The position numbers and the translations under genes are program-made. 64,000 bases of DNA from assembly GCF_000499845.2 (NCBI RefSeq), contig NC_023757.2, forward strand, positions 38,485,162 through 38,549,161. Direction: 5' to 3'. Shown in pieces: positions 13,493-24,272 of the stretch; the first letter of the stretch is position 1; each line of letters begins with the position of its first letter. The stretch comes from Phaseolus vulgaris (Eukaryota > Streptophyta > Magnoliopsida > Fabales > Fabaceae). The notes below the pieces were generated by a model. The model was not told the DNA's origin. It saw only the letters and a program-made list of their open reading frames with translations, and ran no database searches.

Positions 13493-15412
13493 TCTATACC
13501 TATGTATAAAGGGATTCCCCTCTTAACTTCTCTTAATTTTTTTTCCTATTTTATCCTTATATTAATATTTAATTTTATTATTGTATTATGGTCATTGTGT
13601 CATTTCTTATTCTTCTCTTAACTGCTCTTAATTTTTTTTTCATTTTATCTTTACTTAATAATTTATTTTGGTTATTTGGACATTTTATAATTTCAGAAAT
13701 TAATAAAATAATTTTTTAATTTTAAAATTTATTTTATTTGTTATTATTTAAAGATCTTATTCTCTAATAAATAAAAAATTAAAGATATTTGTAATATTGT
13801 GTGGACCACTTTAACAGGAGAGTGGAGATTTGGTACATTACTTTTCTGATTTAAACTGATATTTTTTTTATTAAAATTGTAGAATTTTAAAATTGATTTA
13901 AGAAACAGATTTTATAATTCTCCACTACACATAACTGACGTATCCTGCCTACTTCCCATTTTCTCTCTCCTGTATAGGTACCTACTCCCCACTTTTTCTC
14001 TCCACTACACATAACACGTTCTATTTTTTACCATACTTCTCACTTTCTTTTCTCTTTCCTTTTCACTTTCATGTAAAATCATACTTTCATTTTTTTGATT
14101 AATCTTTCTGAAACCCTAATTTGACATTTGTTTCATGAAATTGTAATTGAAGTTTGTGACTAGAGGGAACAAAAAGACTCAAAAAAGTTGCGCGCTTCAT
14201 CACAACAATAGGTAATTCTCTTTATATGCATTTCAATTTGTAAAACACTAATTTGTCTTCTGAAATTGTGATTGAAACATGTGACTAGAAGAATAAGAAA
14301 GACTCAACAAGAGGAGACAGAGGTACGTGATGAAAGTCATCATAAGACCCTTTTTGGTAACAATTGTATGGATTTAAATGAAATCATACCGAGCATTAAC
14401 TAAACTATATTCTCATTTCCTCATATTTTACGGAAAAGTTACTTCCAATTTGATTTTTAAGTTTTTTGTAATCACCATTTCTTTATCTTTGCTCTTCCTC
14501 TATATTTTTTTCTTTTAGGTTTTGATTTTTGAAATCATCTTAACTTTTCATAAAGTTATGATTTTAGAGACCACCTTCAAAATATGTTCTCTCACCAAAG
14601 AGCATTATGTCATCGTGTTCTTAAATCTATGTTTTACATGTTATACTAATATTTTGTTTGTTTTTTATTTGTTAATTGTAGAGAGTTAATATTCATAGCA
14701 AAATAGAGGAATCAGAGAAGGAGAGTTTCGTTGTCGCGCTCACTCCCCCAATCGTAAGGTTCTAACACGAAAGGAACATTAGATTTGGGTGCAAAAGATG
14801 AGAACAATTTAAACGAGTCTCTATACAGGTCCAAGGGTCCAAGGTGAAGAAAAGATAAACATATTTCATTGCATTTTCTTCTTTTGTATATAATATTTTT
14901 CAAACAATGATGAATTTTTGGTTTATTGTTTAATGGTGTCATATGTATTGTAATGATTGTCATATATTATTGGTTGTTTATAGACCTAATGAAAAATATT
15001 GGTTTAATTCCTATAATTGATAAAATATTAAAAATTATTAGAAAAATATGAAACTCAAATTCTATTTAATTATTTTTTCGGTTGAGTTTGTAGTTTTAAA
15101 TAAATTTTAACTATTACCAAATACATATATTTTTACCCATAATTAATAAAATATTTATTAACCTACTCTTTAACTGTATACTCTTTAACTTCTCATTTTA
15201 ATGTTATTAAGAGAAATTGTTTTTGAAGAATAAAAAAATACTAAAGAAAGAGAAATAAAATATGCAGATATACACTACTCTTTTAACTATATACTCTTTA
15301 ACTTCTCATTTTAATGTTATTAAGAGAAATTGTTTTTGAAAAAAAAAATAATAAAGAAACAGAAATAAAAAATGCAGATACACAGGCACGTCAGTACCTG
15401 TGTTCCCGCTAG
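13493..15412 (+). mobile_element. probable non-autonomous Helitron, 1.9 kb
   Basis: The 5' end reads A|TCTATACCTATGTATAAAG, close to the TC start of plant Helitrons. The 3' end reads CCCGCTAG|T, fitting the CTRR terminus, and is preceded by a hairpin (stem ACACAGG/CCTGTGT, about 15380-15403). The element lies between A and T, with no target duplication, as expected for this class. No Rep-helicase frame is present, so it would be non-autonomous. Its interior contains a roughly 120-bp duplicated segment (about 14100-14330) and a 112-bp tandem duplication near the 3' end. Plant Helitrons are known to end this way; that these two ends belong together is inference. Confidence 0.7.
15163..15385. 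repeat. 112-bp tandem duplication in the Helitron 3' region
   Basis: Copy 1 spans about 15163-15274 and copy 2 about 15275-15385. Both read CTACTCTTTTAACT...TCTCATTTTAATG and end in ATGCAGATA(T/C)ACA. They differ by a few substitutions and small indels. Confidence 0.85.
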
Positions 15413-15658
15413 TATTTATAATTATAATTGAAAACATTAGTAATAAACCATAAATTTATTATAAAAACGCACAACTAAAAAAAGTAGAGATGGAGGACAA
15501 TCATTAACTATATTAGTAATGTAGTGATTATAAATATAACATCAAATTTATTTTTATCATCTTATTAGTGGATATTATGAACGTGTAAAGTGTAACATTT
15601 CATAATATAATATATCTAAGATATATTTCACAAAATAAAATATTTATTAACATAGCTT

Positions 15659-15661
<3 letters not shown>

Positions 15662-15692
<31 letters not shown>
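15662..15692. repeat. (AT)n microsatellite
   Basis: An uninterrupted run of alternating A and T of about 30 bases. Confidence 0.9.
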
Positions 15693-15695
<3 letters not shown>

Positions 15696-15699
15696 GTAC

Positions 15700-17080
15700 A
15701 AAATGTAAGAACGTAAAAAAGAAAATCCAAAGACATCGCCCCCACACACGATTATCTTTTCTTTCTCTCTCCATCTCTCCCAACTTCCTTTCTTTCTTAA
15801 TTTTTTTCTTCCAACTTTCATCTATTTTAGAATCTGATCGGATCACGTTATAGTTGATGAGTTAAGGAACATTTATACTTGATCAGATTTTCAAATAAAT
15901 TAAGTTAATTTTTGCTCTAAAAATCATTTTTTCTTAAGATTTATTTATCAATTTTGGTAGTGTCAGTTGAAAAGAGTAATCCTCTCAACTTATTTTACTA
16001 TATATTGAATTTCTATTATGTTTGGATAACTTGCATTAGGCACTTTAAATCTTGAAGTTTGTCCAGAGACTGGGGGATACAATTCTATAAGTTGTTTGAA
16101 AAGCAAACAATTAAGGTAAGAGAAGTAAGTTAACTTTAATTTTTTTTAATAGCACCCTAAGCTAGAAGATCTGGATATGGAGGGGACATTGTCCCAATAT
16201 TCAATTTCTCTTGCAGGGATGTTATGTGTTTATATTGTGTTGTTTGTTTATATATTATTTAAATTTATAAAAATATTATATTTTGGCGGTTTAGTATTTA
16301 AGTTTTTTTTTTAATGTTAAATAGACTTTTGAATGTTGTGGATCGTCTTTTGAATGATATTGTCTGATGAAAATTGTATGAAATTAAATTCATACATTTG
16401 GGATAATGTATGGACTGATGTTTGTTGTGTATTAAGTATTGATGCCTATGTGGTAATAGAGATCTCTGAACTTCACTGATGATCATCTAAGTCACATAAA
16501 CTAAGATATCAGGTGGTGAGAAGTTGATGGGGGGAGTTCATGCACACTGTGACATATGAGATGCACGACTTGGATTGTATTGAACTTATCCTGATCATTT
16601 CTCTCGAATTTGCTAGTAGTATTTGGATCAAGTGTTAGTCTCTAGTAGGACTTACTTAATACGGGTCTTCCGGAAGGCGTTGTTACTTTGTTTGTTGAAT
16701 ATGCTAGATGTGTAGATCCATGTGAGATTTATGTGATTATTTTATGTTGAAATTTGAAGAAGATTGAATAATTCGAAAATTGATTCTTGTAATTTTTCTC
16801 TTTTGATTTAATTGTGTATATTATAAAATTTCATTTTCACTAACTTACCCTTATTTTTCTTGTTGTGAACTATGATGATTGTACTATATGTACACGAGCA
16901 GATGATCATACAGGTGTTGGAGGTTCTTGAGGGCTTTAGGATTATTTTGTAAATATTTGTATTTCTATAAGTTCTAATCATGTATTAGGAATGTTTTGAA
17001 AAACTCTAATCTTGTATAAAAATATGTAGAACCTGCATTTTAATAATTAGATGTATTTTGGGATATTATACAAAATATCT
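15700..17080 (+). repeat. 1.3-kb dispersed repeat, copy 1
   Basis: This stretch is similar over its whole length to the reverse complement of 26935-28215. Shared landmarks are GAGATCTCTGAACTTCACTG (about 16459), TCATGCACACTGTGACATATG (about 16538), ACGGGTCTTCCGGAAGGCGT (about 16660) and ACGAGCAGATGATCATACAGG (about 16892). No long open frame is shared. Each copy starts with a CT-rich leader and has a GGTAAGAGAAG...TAATAG stretch that looks like an intron donor and acceptor. It could be an LTR or a duplicated non-coding gene segment; I do not recognise the family. Confidence 0.7.
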
Positions 17081-19035
17081 CAATAAATAATTTTTTAAGA
17101 AAGCAAAATACATATATTTATATAAATATTTATATTCCTCACAACAATATATTCTTATTTTAGTTTGGATGAACTATTTAAATATATAACATCGTTTGCT
17201 TTCATAATTATAACAACACAAAATATTAATAGTACTATTAATAATAATATTAATTGTTACCAATTGAATCTTATTTGAGCGATCAAACAATCATCTAAAG
17301 CAAGATATGCTGAAAACAATAATTTGATTTTGATTTTTTTGTAAAATTATATTAACTTGTTATTTTCTATATATTTCTCTCAATTGATGGATTGAACAAG
17401 ATTCAAATAATAACATAATATTGTAGTAGAGATTTATCATTGAAGTCTACTTGGTGACTTAAACAATGGTTCTTAAAGCTCAAAGATCGGTGAGATAGTT
17501 TAAATAAGAGATAGACGGTAACAAATTTCTAAATCTATTTCAACTAAATATTTATCATAAAAAATTATTTTAACAATAAATCTAAATTATAATAATGACA
17601 TATGAACCAAAATCATTACCAAACATTCTTTATTAAGAAAACTTCTTAAGTTAATTAAATTAAAATAGTTTCACTTACCTTTAAATCTTTAAATCTTGTA
17701 TGGTATAAAACTAGGGAAGTCATAACTTAATCTAAGAAAAACTTCTTTCATATTATAACACATAATTTTAAAATGATAAAAATATTCATTTTTATTTTAT
17801 CTTAAACTTCTTCATCTATATTAAACAAATATTTTCATAAATATTTCTATATTATAAATTAATTAAAAAAATACCCCAATAATTTTTTTAAGATAACTAC
17901 TACAAAAGATAATACCTTATAAAAAAATAAGTACAACAAATAATAAATATGATTTTTAAAAATATCATAACAATTTTTTTAACTTAACCTTTATGACTGT
18001 ATGTCACTTGTTTTACGATAATGATTATTTTTATTCGATTTATATGAAGTTACCCATAATTATTTCTGGGTTTTAATTTTCTTTCTTTAATTCTGTCTAC
18101 TTTCACTAAATTATAACCTTTTTTTTATTTTTTATTTTATTTTTTATAAAGTGATTCTGAATTTTATATATAATGAAAGGAGTAGGTATAAACTAATAAA
18201 AGTGAGGCGAATTTAAAATATTTTATTTATTTACTACAAATGCAATGCAATGACCCGTGAAGTTGGCCTAGCAAAGGCAGGTCTAAGACACATTCAAAAT
18301 TCAGAAATGCATCGCAATGAATGATGCAAAAAGAGGTAATCTGAATTTAGAAATTAAAGCAAATGCTGAAATTCCACATCGAATTGGGAAAAACGTTGCC
18401 AAAAGAAGAGACAATATTATATAAATGTGGACCAAGCAGAGGTGAAGAAACATTCCAAAACAAGCCTAGGCTACATAAAGGGACATCCCATCTTTGCAAT
18501 TTGATTGCAAAATGCCTTTATTCAAATTAAACACTATTTTTTTTTTCGTTTCTGCCCTCATAATAAGTAAATGGAAATTCTATATATCTTCGACAACCCA
18601 AAAAAGAAAAACGAACAAATGTAAAATAAGATAAATATTTATTTTTTAATATAATGTCATTTGCAGAATATAAAATAAAAGAAGATAAAACAGAAAAGTG
18701 GGATAAAAGATGTGAAGAGTTAGTTGATGCATGTAACTGTAGGGAAGTGGTGGGTTACATGCATGAGCAAAAGAGTACTTATAAGTTGTTGTTCTGAAAA
18801 AACAAATTATAGACAGAATAGAGGTTGTGGCAAGTGGGGAAGGTGGGAAGATGGTTTAATTAAATAAGATAGGTCCAATGTTTCTAGCCATTCATGTAGG
18901 ACTTTTGCTGTACCTATTCATATGGTCCCATGCCTATATGCTTCATCATCTTCTTCCCAATTCATCCTACTTTTTGTTAATTCAAAATAACAAAAAGGAA
19001 AAACTCCTATCTATGATTTCAGAAGCCCAAACTCT
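17081..19035. other. AT-rich intergenic DNA, nothing recognised
   Basis: No coding frame, RNA gene or element end was identified. A slightly more complex stretch at 18240-18520 has no recognisable features. Confidence 0.5.
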
Positions 19036-19738
19036 CTGGTGTGTTTGCATCCGAGTGAACACTCTTTACTCGGATTGAAATGGACGGATTTATTTTGTTT
19101 GCTTCCATTCAATTGTACAGATTTAAGGGTGCTGATTTGTGGGAAAATGATAAAAGACATCTTTTCTATCATGCGAAGAAAGGCAAGAAAACATTCAAAA
19201 AAATACATCACATCATATCAAAAGTCAAAATTACCCTTAATTTTAAGAATTTAAAATAGAAATAATATATAAAAATAATAATAAATAATAATAGTAAATA
19301 AAATAATAATAATAATAAATATAAATATAAATATAAATTAATAATTAATAATAATTAAAATAAATTTATTAAATAATAATATTAACAATAATAAAAATTA
19401 TTTTTAATTTTGATTTGATTTGATTTTATGAAAATATTTTTTATATGTATTTATAAAATTTTAATTAACTAAAATTAACATAAAAAATTTATATCTCATA
19501 TTTTATTATTTAATTTTTTTTTAAAAAGGATAAATTTGTAAACTTACATTTTACACATTTAAAAAAAATAAAAATTCTCTTACAACCATCATATCACTCA
19601 CAAACTTCAATAAACTTTTCTCACAAATTCACTATAATATACCTTAATCCAAACAATCTCACTTTCTTTACACTTTCCTCTCAAATCACTCCAAATCCAC
19701 CCCCTCAAATCCTCTTCCCAATCCAAACACACCCTAAG
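19036..19738. mobile_element. possible MITE with GGTGTGTTTGGAT-type inverted ends
   Basis: The left end reads GGTGTGTTTGCATCCGAG (19038 onward); the right end, reverse-complemented, reads GGGTGTGTTTGGATTGGG (19719-19736). Such ends are common on plant miniature inverted-repeat elements. Just inside the left end is a perfect 8-bp stem hairpin (ATCCGAGT...ACTCGGAT, 19049-19075). The middle (19258-19520) is almost pure AT. No target duplication was found, so the exact ends are uncertain. Confidence 0.45.
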
Positions 19739-20706
19739 TGCTAGTCTATGTTGACTCTTCATCCATAGTTTATTAAGATTTTCTTCTGGTTTCATTTCGC
19801 CATTGATTTCATCATTGAATTGATTCTAATTGGATTTGTGTGAGCCAACTATAAAAAAAAAGAGTTGACATGTAATTAATAAGATTTAGATTTAATGGGT
19901 GGGAGTGAACTCATATAAAAGATATATTATTATTTTTAATTCAAAATTTTAAGACATTAAATTTATAAAACAATTTTTTTATATATTATTTATTCTATTT
20001 ATTTTTATTTAATGTTATATTCTCAATTTTACTATTGAATTTGTCAAAATCTCTCCTTTTAAAAGTGTGGCTCTTCTCCACATTATAATTTTTTTCAAAA
20101 TTCAAGTATTTTAACTAAGGTGTAACACTTTCACACTTAAGAACTAATTGGTGAGTTCTTAAAATTGATATGTAATTGATAATATTTTGATTTAATGAGT
20201 CGCATGTCAAATTGATTAAGGACTCTGGCGTTATCTTTAACAAATACATTAAAATAATTATTAATTTAATAATTAATTTATAAGGTTTTTCCTTTTTATC
20301 TCAATCTAGTAAATTAAATTCCTACATTTTATTTAAGTGTACAACTTTTACATATTGATATGTAACTAAGTTTTATTGAGATGCCAAAAATTAGGTAATA
20401 TTATTACACTTAGAAGAGGTATTGAGTCTTTTCAACAAGATTTCATATAATATATTTAACATTGTAAACCTAAAGTACATTGCTTTGGATTGTATTGCAC
20501 TTATAGTGTCAATATATAATGTATCACGTCCATTAATGTATAGTTCTCATTTGAAAATAAATTTGTTAAATATTATTGTTCATGCACCACAAATCCTTTA
20601 GCAACAAATTATTTCAATTAAAATAATTACATCAAAGTTACTAATCTTAATATTATAATACAATAGATGTTTTCAAAAAAACTTATTGCATAAGTTATAA
20701 ACTGAT
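19739..20706. other. AT-rich intergenic DNA, nothing recognised
   Basis: No coding frame or structured element was identified between the MITE-like repeat and the TRIM. Confidence 0.5.
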
Positions 20707-21062
20707 TATTACGAAGTGAACTTTAAGCCTAACTCAACCCCATAAAACTGGCTCATAGGGTTGAGGTTTGCACCCACTTATATACAATGAAAGGCTCTAA
20801 TCTCTAGTCGATGTGGGATCTCCAACACACCCCCCTCACGCCGAGACTGCCAACTCGTGCGTGGGACTATATATTATGGGGGGTCCGATAGCGGCCCGAT
20901 AGCGGGTGGCCTGATAAGCCCAACAAACACTCGCTAGGATAAGCTCGAAATGGCTCTGATACCATATTACGAAGTGGACTTTAAGCCTAACTCAACCCTA
21001 TAAAACCGGCTCATAAGGTTGAGGTCTGCACCCATTTATATATTATGAAATGTCCTTATCTT
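20707..21062 (-). mobile_element. TRIM (miniature LTR retrotransposon), 5' LTR truncated
   Basis: On the minus strand the order is 5' LTR (21062-20965), primer-binding site, short interior, polypurine tract, 3' LTR (20827-20707). The LTR starts TGTTGGAGATCCCACATCGAC and is 121 bp. The primer-binding site TGGTATCAGAGCC (20964-20952), complementary to initiator tRNA-Met, directly follows the 5' LTR. The interior is only 137 bp and non-coding, and the polypurine tract is the G-run at 20828-20837. The two LTR copies are clearly homologous, but the 5' copy stops at about 21062 where copia sequence begins. This element type is common in legume genomes. Confidence 0.85.
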
Positions 21063-22617
21063 CCAATTTTAGAAATGTTATTTCCTCTATCAATTCTCAT
21101 CCTGAACCTCGGACATATAACGAAGCCTCCAAACATGCTTCTTGACAATCTGCCATGTAAGATGAGCTTCAAGCTCTTACTGCTAACAATACTTGGCAAC
21201 TTACCCATCTCCCTCCAGGAAAGAAAACTATTGGTTGTAAATGGGTATATAAAATCAAATACCATTTTGATGGCACTGTTGAGCGCCACAAAGCTAGAGT
21301 TGTTGCCAAAGGGTTTACCTAACTTGAAGGACTTGATTTCTTAGACACTTTTGCACCTGTTGCTAAACTCACTACCCTCCGCCTTCTGCTTGCTATTGCC
21401 ACTACCAAAAATTGGATTTTAAAACAACTTGATGTCAATAATGCATTTCTTCATGGTGATCTCCATGAAGAGAGATATACATGACCCCCCCACCTGGCCT
21501 CTCTCTTCCTTCTCCCCAGCATGTTTGCAAGCTTCAACGATCTTTGTATGGCCTTCGTCAAGCTGGTCGCCAATGGTACGCCAAACTTTCTACTTTTCTT
21601 TTATCAAATAATTACTCTAAATATAATAATGATAAACTCACTGTTATTCTTGTTTATGTTGATGACTTGCTCTTAACTGGTGACGACACGAAGGAAATCA
21701 ATACAATTACTGCATCCCTTCACCATCACTTAAAGATAAAAAATTTAGGTAATCTCACTTACTTTTTGGGACTGGAAATTGCTCGCAACAGTACTAGTCT
21801 TCATTTAAGTCAACGCAAGTATACTTTTGATCTCCTTCAAGAAACTGGCATGCTTGACTCTGCACCTGTGGCCACTCCTATGACTCACACCTTCCGTCTC
21901 TCTCCCGACCAAGGCTCACCTCTCGATGCTGATGTCACTTCTCAATATAGAAGACTCCTTGGACGTCTAATTTACTTAACCAACACGCGACCAGACATCG
22001 CCTTCGCTGTCCACAATTTAAGTCAATTCATATATGCACCCACAACTCATCATCAACAAGCTGTCTCACGTCTTTTGCGTTACCTCAAGGGCACCCCTGG
22101 TGAATGAATATATTTTTCTCACACTAGTTCACTTCACCTTTCTGGTTTTAGTGACTCTGATTGGGCAATATGTCCTATCACACGCAAATTTGTCACTGGA
22201 TATTCCATCTACTTAGGAGACTCCCTAATATCATGGAAATCAAAGAAGCAGACAACTATCTCCCGCAGCTCCTCTGAAGCCGAGTATAGAGCCCTTGCCA
22301 CCACCACATGTGAGTTACAATGGTTGTCTTACCTCCTTCAGGATTTACATCTTCCTCTCTCCCAACCTGCAACCCTGTACTGTGACAACAAATCTGCCCT
22401 TCAAATAGCTTCCAATCAAGTTTTTCATGAACGAACCAAGCATATCGAAATTGATTGCCACCTAGTTCGTGAAAAACTTAACTCTGGTCTCCTCAAACTA
22501 CTACCCATTACTTCTGCAATGCAAGTTGCTGACATATTCACCAAGCCCCTTGCTTCCGCACAATTCTCTACTCTCAAATCCAAGCTGGGCCTGATAAATA
22601 TCTACTCCCCAGCTTGA
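21063..22617 (+). pseudogene. Ty1/copia pol fragment (reverse transcriptase and RNase H), broken
   Basis: The frame pieces read through the copia reverse transcriptase: GCKWVYKIKYHFDGTVERHK near 21230, [15 protein letters not shown] near 21420, YGLRQAGRQWYAKL at about 21548, and the catalytic YVDDLLLTGDD at about 21655. They continue into RNase [21 protein letters not shown] near 22380 and [13 protein letters not shown], ending ADIFTKPLA near 22530. Several frameshifts and stops (for example near 21320, 21480 and 22106) break it, and gag, protease and integrase are missing upstream. The 3' end is intact: a G-rich polypurine tract at 22615-22623 is followed directly by an LTR. It is a dead 5'-truncated element in plus orientation. 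Confidence 0.9.
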
Positions 22618-22623
22618 GGGGGG

Positions 22624-22885
22624 TGTTAATATATTTAATTTTCTACTTTAAATTATTGGACTTTGTTTGTTTGACCCAACTTTCCTTTTCTGTTTCAGCT
22701 AGGTCTTAATCTTTTTCTTATATATACACCATGTATTTTACTCTCTAACATACAAGTGAATAAAAGTTTCTTTTATATTTATTTTTCTCTACAATTAGGG
22801 TTCATCAAAACCTCTCTTTCTTCATTACGATTACGTGCGATTACGTACGCTACATTAAAGCATCACATCAGACAAGGAATATTCA
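22624..22885 (+). repeat. copia 3' LTR (plus orientation)
   Basis: It starts TGTTAATATATTTAATTTTC right after the polypurine tract and ends GGAATATTCA. The reverse complement of 23602-23863 is nearly identical: I count about nine differences in 262 bp, nearly all transitions. It carries a TATA-like run near 22720 and AATAAA-like signals near 22760. Confidence 0.85.
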
Positions 22886-23571
22886 TAGTAAAAACGTTCA
22901 AATTGTGACAAACATGATTAGTGGCACCAAAATCAATAATCCAAGATTCTTTTATAGAAGATAGTGAAGAGAGAAACTTACTTGTTGAAGAATGCTCAGT
23001 ATTGGGAATTTCATCCGTAGAGATGGTGCCGACTTGATTAATTTGAGTGTGAGGGGCAGGATCCTCAAGGTTTTGCTAACGCAAAATGTTGGTAAGGAAT
23101 TGGCACTGTTGTGATGTAAGTTGAATCCCCTTTACATCCTGTTCTTTAGGAAAAAAACTCAGAAAAAGTGTCAGTAGTAATCATATTATTGGCTTGGGAT
23201 GTCCAATTGGTGAATTTGTAGCCAGGAGGGAACTCATGCTTTTTATAACAGGTGTCAACAGTGTGGCCAATACGATTACAAAAAGTGCAGACTTTTCTAG
23301 TAAAAGAAAACTTTGAGGTTTTAACATTACCAGAAGGAAAACCCACTTTGCGAAAACAAACAGCCTCAGTATGACCATATTTACCACAAAAATTGCATGT
23401 AATAGTGTGACTACTATTAAGACTATGAAGACTAGGGTTTTCATTAAACATTGCCTAAAAGATTTTTAAAAGCAATCAAGATTTTGAAAGAGAACAGAAA
23501 AAAAAAACCAAGAACAACAAAGAGGGAAATAAAAATCAGAGAGAAGCGCAGCAGAACTCTTCATTCGAAGA
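22886..23571 (-). pseudogene. Ty1/copia gag zinc knuckles and protease start, truncated
   Basis: On the minus strand the frame at 23451-23146 encodes two CCHC-type knuckles, CNFCGKYGHTEAVC and CTFCNRIGHTVDTC. Further along (about 22950-22890) the protease and following region appear as SWIIDFGATNHVCHNLNVF, where the usual copia active site is DSGAT. Ser to Phe at that position suggests decay. The frame ends where the inverted LTR of the neighbouring half begins (22885). Together with the PBS and LTR to the right, this is the 5' part of a copia element in minus orientation. Confidence 0.85.
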
Positions 23572-23583
23572 GCTCTGATACCA
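23572..23583 (-). other. copia primer-binding site
   Basis: The minus strand reads TGGTATCAGAGC, complementary to the 3' end of initiator tRNA-Met. It lies 18 bases from the shared LTR end at 23602, slightly further than usual. Either the true LTR is longer than the 262 bp shared with the other copy, or there is a spacer. Confidence 0.8.
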
Positions 23584-23601
23584 TATTACAGTAAATGAAG
23601 A

Positions 23602-23863
23602 TGAATATTCATTGTCTAATGTGATGCTTTAATGTAGCGTACGTAATCGCACGTAATCGTAATGAAGAAAGAGAGGTTTTGATGAACCCTAATTGTAGAG
23701 AAAAATAAATATAAAAGAAACTTTTATTCACTTGTATGTTAGAGAGTAAAATACATGGTATATATATAAGAAAAAGATTAAGACCTAGCTGAAACAGAAA
23801 AAGAAAGTTGAGTTAAACAAACAAAGCCCAATAATTTAAAATAAAAAATTAAATATATTAACA
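23602..23863 (-). repeat. copia 5' LTR (minus orientation)
   Basis: This is the reverse complement of the LTR at 22624-22885, about 96-97% identical by eye. On the plus strand it starts TGAATATTC and ends ATATTAACA. It lies upstream of the PBS and gag fragment in the minus direction. Confidence 0.85.
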
Positions 23864-24236
23864 CTGATGATGATCGTAGTAAATAGACTAAAAACTGTTA
23901 AGATATGAAAGGAATATATATCCTCTAATATTAATGATTATATATTATGTTAATTTTTTTTTAAAGCTTTATTATAATAGCTTGATCACTTAAGTAGGAT
24001 TTTGAAAACTTGAAATATCATGCATATATGTATATGTTAGTGCGCTCAAGTAATAAAAAATTCACTTAAATAACAATTCAATCATATAATAGTGCTTAAG
24101 CGTTAGATATATGTTAGTGCGCTCAAATAATAAAAACTTCAATTAAATAACAACATATAATATCGTTTAAGCGTTATAAAATCATTTAAACTATTAATGG
24201 ATGTATTTAATCTAAACTTTATTAAACTTAAAATAA

Positions 24237-24272
<36 letters not shown>

